Shown here piece by piece: positions 5,952 through 10,279 of a DNA stretch of 10,279 bases. How positions within the stretch are numbered: position 1 is the stretch's first letter; each line of letters opens with the position of its first letter. The DNA is taken from NCBI GenBank assembly GCA_002450335.1, contig DJZB01000014.1, positions 3,382 to 13,660 on the forward strand. The letters run 5' to 3'. The translations under genes were made by a program, and so were the position numbers. The notes beneath the pieces were generated by a model. That model searched no databases and was not told the DNA's origin. It saw only the letters and a list, made by a program, of their open reading frames with translations. The stretch is from Rhodobiaceae bacterium UBA6963 (GTDB lineage Bacteria > Pseudomonadota > Alphaproteobacteria > RS24).

Positions 5952-7553
5952 GTGAAGCATATTTTCATCATTATAATTCTTGCGGGTTTCTTCGCTGCCT
6001 GCGACCGGTTAGAGCGACCTGACAGGAAAAGTTTTGCCGGCGCTGAAGCATTTTGCAAAACCTTGCAAGAGATGAGGTACGCAGAGAATAAATTTTCTGA
6101 TGTCTCGAATGAACTTTACGGTCACACTGAAAATTTGAGGCGACTCTATGAAGTTGCGCCAGAAGAGATTGCTGAGGACCTTTTGGCGCTCTACTTTATT
6201 TTTTCAGATACTCGCGATGCAGAGAGCGCCGATATATTGCCTATTTTTCAGGGTCTGTCTGACACTAAATTGGCAGGTCAGGAGGGGCGTGTTGCTGTTT
6301 ATGCCGAGCAAACCTGTAACATTGCTTACGGTGATAATAGGTATAAGGTTGACCCGGCATTTGAACCGGGTTCGCTCTGTCCCGGATGGCCGCAAGCTGG
6401 ATCTCCATTGACCAATAATAGGTTCCCGTATTTGCTTGATACGTCGTCCGCAAATTATTTTTCGACAATTTTATTTTCCGGGCCGTTTGGGGTCAAAAAA
6501 GACGGGTTAATAAATATCCCGGTTGGCGGACGGGCGACTGTAAAAGGGTTGTTTCCCTATGCAAAATATTTCGGGTTTCATCCGAATGATATGTCCACGA
6601 ATAATTTTCCGACCTTAATGGACGAGATGATCGACCCTGACATTGGGAGTTATAACCCCTGGCGGGAGGCAAGCCGACCTGGCCTTGATCGAAGATATAC
6701 AGTGCATTTTGTTATGGATACCCCACCGAAGATTGTCCCAAGCAACACGGTCTATGTTGGCGATCAAAAAAATGGTGGGCGGAATATGGCAACTTTTCTT
6801 TTGCTTAGAGTCTATGGATCTGACTTACCGCCTCTCCCACCAAATTCGTCGGGGGTGAGCCTGCCAGCTATTACCGTTTATGACAAAAAAGGGCAGCAAC
6901 TTGCGCATTACCCAGCCTGTGATCCATACCCTGAAGGTTATGTTGTTTCTGCAGATGGGACATTGTTCCCGGCATTTCCATTGCCGGACCATCGGGCACA
7001 AAATCAGGCCGGACGTTTCAATTTATCCGGCAATTTTGGAATAGATGTTGATTTGCTATCCAATGGTGATGTTTTGTATTTGAGTTCATTTTATGGTCGC
7101 GACCATGGCGATGTTTTTGCAGTTCGTTTTAAAAAACCCAAAACCGTCAATCGTGTTCAAAATCTACCCCCATGGTCGCCAGACTTAGATCTAAGAATGT
7201 GGACAGCTTGTACCTATAATTTTTGGAATGGTGGGGCTAATGCCTGTGTGACAGATTCAGATGTAGCGACCGATAATGAAGGGTATTTGACAATGGTAAT
7301 TTCGGAAAAGCATTTGCGGCCGGCCAATGCGATCGCAAAACAAGGTGTAACCTGGCTTGACGCGGGTAATTTTCTTGATGGTCAGGTTAGCCTAAGAATG
7401 TTGCCCAAAAAAGCTCCGTTTCTTGAGCGTCTGAAAAAGGATGTGGCTGCACAAAATTTTGCCAACCCATTTGTTCCCCAAACGGCGTTTTGCTCTCAAA
7501 CCGTCTTTGAAGAAGGTGGTTTTAAAGCCTGTGCATCACAAGTTAAAAACTAG
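5952..7553 (+). CDS. Large cysteine-rich lipoprotein of unknown function
   Basis: This 533-aa protein begins with a lipoprotein signal (IFIIIILAGFFAAC), with C17 as the lipidation site and D18 after it, which in enteric bacteria favours inner-membrane retention. Nine cysteines including C17 are spread through the sequence ('FCKTL', 'QTCNI', 'SLCPGW', 'PACDP', 'WTACTY', 'NACVT', 'AFCSQ', 'FKACAS'), so disulfides in the periplasm are likely. An N-terminal helical part (about 25-125) precedes a mixed, probably beta-rich body. Notable blocks are 'VKGLFPYAKYFGFHPND', 'MIDPDIGSYNPWR', 'FLLLRVYGSDL' and 'LRPANAIAKQGVTWLDAG'. From memory these resemble an uncharacterised secreted family of actinobacteria and proteobacteria; this is not verified and no function is assigned. 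GTG at 5952 is chosen for the AGGGGGG upstream and the immediate signal peptide. It stands alone, 22 bases from the convergent VOC gene. Confidence 0.85.
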   Translation: MKHIFIIIILAGFFAACDRLERPDRKSFAGAEAFCKTLQEMRYAENKFSDVSNELYGHTENLRRLYEVAPEEIAEDLLALYFIFSDTRDAESADILPIFQGLSDTKLAGQEGRVAVYAEQTCNIAYGDNRYKVDPAFEPGSLCPGWPQAGSPLTNNRFPYLLDTSSANYFSTILFSGPFGVKKDGLINIPVGGRATVKGLFPYAKYFGFHPNDMSTNNFPTLMDEMIDPDIGSYNPWREASRPGLDRRYTVHFVMDTPPKIVPSNTVYVGDQKNGGRNMATFLLLRVYGSDLPPLPPNSSGVSLPAITVYDKKGQQLAHYPACDPYPEGYVVSADGTLFPAFPLPDHRAQNQAGRFNLSGNFGIDVDLLSNGDVLYLSSFYGRDHGDVFAVRFKKPKTVNRVQNLPPWSPDLDLRMWTACTYNFWNGGANACVTDSDVATDNEGYLTMVISEKHLRPANAIAKQGVTWLDAGNFLDGQVSLRMLPKKAPFLERLKKDVAAQNFANPFVPQTAFCSQTVFEEGGFKACASQVKN

Positions 7554-7575
7554 TCTTGCCCACTTATTTTTAATT

Positions 7576-8094
7576 TTACAGCGCGATATCTCGGATTAAC
7601 TCTTTACCGTCCCAGTCGTCACAAGCGGATTTAATCATGCCAAAAAACATCTCGAGTTCTTCGGATGCTTGTATCATTTCAAACCAGACACCATGGCCGC
7701 GTAAATAATTATAGACGCCGCCACCCTGGCTAATTGTGCAAGCAAGTTCGAGGCCGGCGGACTTGGCCAGTTCCACTGAGGCATTCATATCTTGGGTTGT
7801 GAATTGCACATGGTGAAGCCCCCATAATCCGGCACGCTTATTTGCCAGATAAGGTGAGGGTGAGTCGCAAAGGGGTTTGATAAGCTCTATCTGAACATCG
7901 CCTTTATAGGTTATGGCAACATCAATATTAATGTCACTGGGTTCCCCATCCATTTTAGTCGCCATTGAAACACCGGACATGCGTGTCCATGGTCCGATTC
8001 CGGATGTTTGTGTCCAGAAAGCTGCTGTTGTCTCAATGTCGTCGGTCAAATGGCCGATTTGAGTTATTGGTCCAAATAAGTTTTCAGGCAGCAT
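7576..8094 (-). CDS. VOC superfamily (glyoxalase-fold) protein
   Basis: This 172-aa protein belongs to the vicinal oxygen chelate superfamily, metal-dependent enzymes such as glyoxalase I, methylmalonyl-CoA epimerase and extradiol dioxygenases. Two beta-alpha-beta-beta-beta modules are visible. The first opens with 'ITQIGHLTDDIETTAAFW' and ends in 'VQIELIKPL'; the second opens with 'LHHVQFTTQDMNASVELA' and ends in 'GVWFEMIQ'. Expected metal ligands are H15, E70, H94 or H95, and E139, all present. An extension of about 30 residues follows the second module. The ATG at 8094 has GGGGGGA five bases upstream. It converges on the lipoprotein gene with a 22-base gap that holds no hairpin terminator. 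The layout is closest in style to epimerase/isomerase-like members found near catabolic oxygenases, but the substrate is unknown. Nearby P450 and Rieske genes make a catabolic link plausible. Confidence 0.88.
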   Translation of the reverse strand: MLPENLFGPITQIGHLTDDIETTAAFWTQTSGIGPWTRMSGVSMATKMDGEPSDINIDVAITYKGDVQIELIKPLCDSPSPYLANKRAGLWGLHHVQFTTQDMNASVELAKSAGLELACTISQGGGVYNYLRGHGVWFEMIQASEELEMFFGMIKSACDDWDGKELIRDIAL

Positions 8095-8433
8095 TGTTCC
8101 CCCCGTTTTTTGTTAGCTTTCAAGATTTTCATGAATATGGAGTTCTGTCAAAGGCACGTTATTTTATGCTGACTAAAATAGTCCTGTTTGCTTTAGATGG
8201 TTAAAATTTTAGAGAGTAATTGTGTTTCTGATGATGTAAAAGGTCTAAGACAACATCTAAATGTCGACATATTTCGTAGAAAACATATGAAACAATTTAT
8301 GGTGTTGGCACAGTGAATATTAAGTGGTTACTAATTCTTTTTTTGATTGGCTTTGAGTGCCTTTGGGCGCCCGGCAAAAAAACATTAAAAATTCAATAAA
8401 TTTACTCATAAAAGATATGAGATTGAGCATTGC

Positions 8434-8453
8434 GTTCCTCGTAGAACTTTTTT
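8434..8453 (+). terminator. Weak terminator-like hairpin with T-run
   Basis: GTTC and GAAC form a 4-bp stem around a 6-base loop and are followed directly by TTTTTT (8448-8453). The shape is that of an intrinsic terminator, but the stem is too short to be sure. It lies just downstream of a 28-codon frame (8313-8399), the only candidate it could serve. Confidence 0.2.
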
Positions 8454-8541
8454 GCATTCAATATTCCCGATAGCCCCATCAGTTATAAGTTCTTATCTGA
8501 TAGTGGATATGACACCAACTTCATCAACTCTTTTTAACCGA

Positions 8542-8570
8542 TTGTCGGGATTAATGGTCTTTGGTAAAGT
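8542..8570 (+). promoter_or_regulatory. Candidate promoter of the small-protein/desaturase unit
   Basis: TTGTCG (8542-8547) and TAAAGT (8565-8570) are separated by 17 bases, each a 4/6 match to the sigma70 consensus. Transcription would begin around 8577, only about three bases before the ATG at 8580. That ATG has no Shine-Dalgarno sequence, so a leaderless or nearly leaderless mRNA is suggested, as at 3134. Confidence 0.35.
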
Positions 8571-8579
8571 TTCCATATT

Positions 8580-8786
8580 ATGAAATTTGTCGGACTGTTT
8601 TTAAAACTTATGCCGGTATGGTTCGGCGTTGGGTTTTTAGGCCCTGTGCTGGCAGAACTATACCTGCGGACGCCATTGCATACAATTTCCGGCGTCGAAT
8701 TTGAGAGAGACACAGTTTATATTGTTTGTATGATATTTGGAGCAATGTATGGTTTCATTGCATTCATGACTGGGAGATGGATATGA
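8580..8786 (+). CDS. Small two-helix membrane protein, coupled to desaturase
   Basis: This 68-aa protein of unknown function has two predicted membrane helices (about residues 4-27 and 46-64). A short loop between them carries charged residues ('LRTPLHTISGVEFERDT'), and the C-terminus is basic (GRWI). The ATG at 8580 has no Shine-Dalgarno sequence, and a candidate promoter lies right before it. The stop codon overlaps the desaturase start in an ATGA (8783-8786), so translation of the two is probably coupled in about 1:1 ratio. This suggests a structural or accessory partner of the desaturase, perhaps a membrane subunit, but that is inference. The coupling supports it being a real gene despite its size. 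Confidence 0.7.
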   Translation: MKFVGLFLKLMPVWFGVGFLGPVLAELYLRTPLHTISGVEFERDTVYIVCMIFGAMYGFIAFMTGRWI

Positions 8787-9670
8787 AAGACGTCGTTGTA
8801 GCGCATGATCTTAGCGGCCTTTCAAACGAAGAATTAATGAGGCTAGAGCGTGAAGTTGCACGCAAATATTTGAACAGGTTATCGATACCAATGGTTGTTT
8901 GGCCGTTTGCTAATTTGTTTTGCTGGTTGTCGCTATGGCCGCTTGTGCTAACTGGCAACATGCAACTTTGGCTCGCATTCCCAATAGCGGTTGTAAACAT
9001 GACGCTGGCGTATCTGCCGAGCCATGAAGCGCAACATGATATTTATGCCCGCCCTGGTGAAAAATTGCGGTGGTTAAATCAGGCTATAGGCCATTTATCG
9101 CTGATTCCGCTCGTCTTCGGCTATCGCATTTTGCGGCTCACGCATCTTGAACATCACAAACACACCAATGATCCTGAATTGGATCCGGATCGAATATACA
9201 ATGGTGGCAAGACATTTTGGGAGACCATTAAAATTTCCCTAGAAGCCTATCAACCCGGCTCGCGCGCCAACGCCAGTTATGCTGATTGCCTTGAAAGGAT
9301 TGGCACTGCAGAAGCCCAGCGCGCTTTTGTTGAGCAAATTTTTATTATCCTCACTCATATGGGTATTTTGTTTGTATGCGCTTATAATGGCATAGCGCTT
9401 GAAGCTCTTCTGTTGTGGTGGTTGCCCCTTAAAATCGGGGTTATTTACATTCGCATTTATCTTTCCTGGCTTCCGCATTATCCCGGAGACGATCTGACCC
9501 GTTATGGCAATACGCGCCGCTTTACCAGCTGGCTTGGTGTGTGGAGTTCACTCGGCATGACGGCGCACATTGTGCACCATTTGCACCCGCGCATTCCTCT
9601 AGACAAAACACCTGTTGCCATGCGCGAGATGATGCCGATTTTGCAGGCACGTAATTGTCGACTTGACTAG
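8783..9670 (+). CDS. Membrane fatty-acid desaturase family protein
   Basis: This 295-aa integral membrane di-iron enzyme of the FA_desaturase family introduces double bonds (or hydroxyls) into acyl chains or related lipids using O2 and a reductant. The three histidine boxes are intact: H81-E-A-Q-H85, H121-L-E-H124-H125 and H262-I-V-H265-H266. Hydrophobic stretches lie at about 36-58, 62-79, 103-118, 184-202 and 205-230. The start at 8783 is preferred because GGGAG lies six bases upstream and its ATG overlaps the previous stop as ATGA. The in-frame ATG at 8777 is possible, while the ATG at 8726 would put an unrelated stretch inside the preceding gene. The stop codon is the loop of a perfect inverted repeat. 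Acyl desaturation or carotenoid/sterol modification cannot be separated by sequence alone. Confidence 0.9.
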   Translation: MKDVVVAHDLSGLSNEELMRLEREVARKYLNRLSIPMVVWPFANLFCWLSLWPLVLTGNMQLWLAFPIAVVNMTLAYLPSHEAQHDIYARPGEKLRWLNQAIGHLSLIPLVFGYRILRLTHLEHHKHTNDPELDPDRIYNGGKTFWETIKISLEAYQPGSRANASYADCLERIGTAEAQRAFVEQIFIILTHMGILFVCAYNGIALEALLLWWLPLKIGVIYIRIYLSWLPHYPGDDLTRYGNTRRFTSWLGVWSSLGMTAHIVHHLHPRIPLDKTPVAMREMMPILQARNCRLD

Positions 9671-9678
9671 GTCAAGTC
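9660..9678 (+). terminator. Inverted repeat centred on the desaturase stop codon
   Basis: GACTTGAC (9660-9667) and GTCAAGTC (9671-9678) are perfect 8-bp arms, and the TAG stop codon is the 3-base centre. It can form a hairpin at the end of the message. No T-run follows, so it is not a standard intrinsic terminator; it may instead protect the 3' end or act as a protein site. Confidence 0.4.
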
Positions 9679-9738
9679 AGCCAACAATTTTGACAAAATA
9701 TTAAACAATGAAGACTCTTCTCAACTGTGGTTCAGGTC

Positions 9739-9766
9739 ATGGCACAAAAATAATGGCACAAAGATA
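9739..9766. repeat. Tandem duplication of a 14-base unit
   Basis: ATGGCACAAAAATA (9739-9752) is followed directly by ATGGCACAAAGATA (9753-9766), 13 of 14 bases identical. It lies in noncoding sequence and is probably a recent slippage duplication. Confidence 0.8.
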
Positions 9767-9832
9767 TAAGAGAGGACGTTTGCAGTCAGTTACACCCGTG
9801 AGCATTTGAACATTTTTGTCAGGAGAAAGAGA

Positions 9833-9850
9833 CCCCTGCCCTAGGAGGGG
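9833..9850. other. GC-rich hairpin CCCCT/AGGGG
   Basis: CCCCT (9833-9837) pairs with AGGGG (9846-9850) around GCCCTAGG, in otherwise AT-rich sequence. There is no T-run on either side, so it is not an obvious intrinsic terminator. The right arm resembles a strong ribosome site (AGGAGGGG), but the following ATG (9853) opens only a 6-codon frame. Confidence 0.35.
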
Positions 9851-9972
9851 AAATGGATACCTACTTTATTTAAAAAAAGTTGATGGCAAACAAGGTAGAA
9901 ATGTAAGGGATTGATTTACAGTATTATATATATGAGCAAAAGTTGATAATAGACTTAATGCACTGTTTTTAT

Positions 9973-9991
9973 TAACACCTTTTGGGTGTTA
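9973..9991. terminator. Hairpin at the end of the 49-aa gene
   Basis: TAACACC (9973-9979) and GGTGTTA (9985-9991) form a perfect 7-bp stem with a 5-base loop. Read on the minus strand, the TAA stop codon of the 49-aa gene is the start of the stem. Only AT-rich sequence, not a clean T-run, follows on either strand. It may end transcription of the minus-strand unit or of both converging units. Confidence 0.45.
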
Positions 9992-10138
9992 TAAATTTAT
10001 AAGAAAATGATAGACTATAAGCCCTACTAAAATTCCTTTGATAAAAGATATCCATGCAACTCCGTGTTCAGAAATTCCAAGTTTTTCTTTCCACCATTCT
10101 ATCTGTCTTTTTTCCCAATCAATATAATTTTGTATCAT
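9989..10138 (-). CDS. 49-aa single-helix membrane microprotein
   Basis: A 49-codon frame reads MIQNYIDWEKRQIEWWKEK followed by LGISEHGVAWISFIKGI and LVGLIVYHFLINL. The first 20 residues form a charged, Trp-rich amphipathic segment, and residues 28-47 form one membrane helix. A near-perfect Shine-Dalgarno AGGAGG lies four bases before the ATG at 10138, which strongly supports translation. It starts 64 bases downstream of the tRNA-Arg end on the same strand, so it may be read through from the tRNA promoter. A hairpin overlaps its stop codon. The function is unknown; the Trp-rich amphipathic N-terminus suggests lying on the membrane surface. From memory, similar 'WWKxKxG' microproteins occur in marine alphaproteobacteria, but this is unverified. 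Confidence 0.75.
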   Translation of the reverse strand: MIQNYIDWEKRQIEWWKEKLGISEHGVAWISFIKGILVGLIVYHFLINL

Positions 10139-10202
10139 AATACCTCCTCTTTATCACTTCTGAAGAATACTGGTAAATCCACTGCGTAACCCCCAGAAAA
10201 CT

Positions 10203-10279
<77 letters not shown>

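Larger units (their letters stand above)
8095..8579. other. AT-rich 485-bp intergenic region between divergent genes
   Basis: No convincing gene is seen. It holds a 10-bp palindrome ATGTCGACAT (8261-8270) and a 28-codon GTG-started frame (8313-8399) with a hydrophobic start but no ribosome site. It also holds a 6-bp stem hairpin CTCATA/TATGAG (8405-8421) and a weak 4-bp stem followed by six T (8434-8453). The right end carries the promoter candidate for the 68-aa gene. It may be a degraded former gene. Confidence 0.5.
9671..9988. other. Intergenic stretch between convergent units, with short repeats
   Basis: No gene is supported in these 318 bases; frames are short and lack good starts. It contains the right arm of the stop-codon hairpin, a 14-base tandem duplication at 9739-9766, a C/G-rich hairpin at 9833-9850, and the left part of a hairpin at 9973-9991. 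The base composition is AT-rich apart from the 9830-9850 block. Confidence 0.6.

Noticed and set aside
7965..8204. Plus-strand frame opposite the VOC gene
   Set aside because: It overlaps a well-supported gene on the other strand and shows no domain, signal or ribosome site.
8313..8399. GTG-started 28-codon hydrophobic frame (MNIKWLLILFLIGFECLW...)
   Set aside because: There is no ribosome site, it is very short, and nothing else supports it; chance hydrophobic frames are common in AT-rich DNA.
8726..8782. Longer start (ATG at 8726) for the desaturase
   Set aside because: It would overlap the 68-aa gene by about 60 bases with an unrelated stretch; the ATGA overlap at 8783 with GGGAG upstream is a better start.
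9841..9873. Small gene after AGGAGGGG at 9843-9850
   Set aside because: The ATG at 9853 opens only six codons before TAA, and the G-run is better explained as a hairpin arm.

Overview
The window looks like a chromosomal segment of a Gram-negative bacterium, most likely an alphaproteobacterium of moderate to low GC. The reasons are the lipoprotein and other signal peptides, a candidate outer-membrane barrel protein, a CsoR-type metal regulator, and a tRNA-Arg(CCG) with an encoded CCA. Organism identity is inferred from gene style only.

Left part, minus strand (1-2985), read from right to left: a sterol-desaturase/fatty-acid-hydroxylase type membrane di-iron enzyme, a Rieske non-heme iron oxygenase alpha subunit, and a cytochrome P450 cut off by the window edge. 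These are three unrelated iron oxygenase chemistries in one direction with short gaps, which suggests oxidative attack on or tailoring of a hydrophobic substrate such as a sterol, terpenoid or lipid. No ferredoxin or reductase partner is visible.

Middle part, plus strand (3099-4840): a compact four-gene metal module. A strong sigma70-like promoter is overlapped by a CsoR-type operator (GTATACCC, 5-nt centre, GGGTATAC) that also contains the first start codon, so the mRNA is probably leaderless. The genes encode a secreted 203-aa protein with outer-membrane barrel features, a secreted His-rich protein with an HMA (CxxC) domain, a MerT-like inner-membrane protein with two cysteine pairs, and a CsoR/RcnR-family repressor with Cys-His-Cys ligands. 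Together they resemble a relay across the envelope for a thiophilic or borderline metal (Cu, Ni, Hg), autoregulated by its last gene. This is the most interesting part of the window: no P-type ATPase, MerA or RND pump is present.

Right part: a PAP2-family membrane phosphatase (4937-5839), a large cysteine-rich lipoprotein of unknown function (5952-7553), and a convergent VOC/glyoxalase-fold protein (8094-7576). A 485-bp AT-rich gap with no convincing gene follows. Next comes a two-gene unit made of a 68-aa two-helix membrane protein coupled by an ATGA overlap to a membrane fatty-acid desaturase (8580-9670). After a hairpin-containing intergenic stretch, a 49-aa single-helix membrane microprotein (10138-9989) and a tRNA-Arg(CCG) (10279-10203) lie on the minus strand.

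The window has no CRISPR array, no insertion sequence and no recognisable origin.
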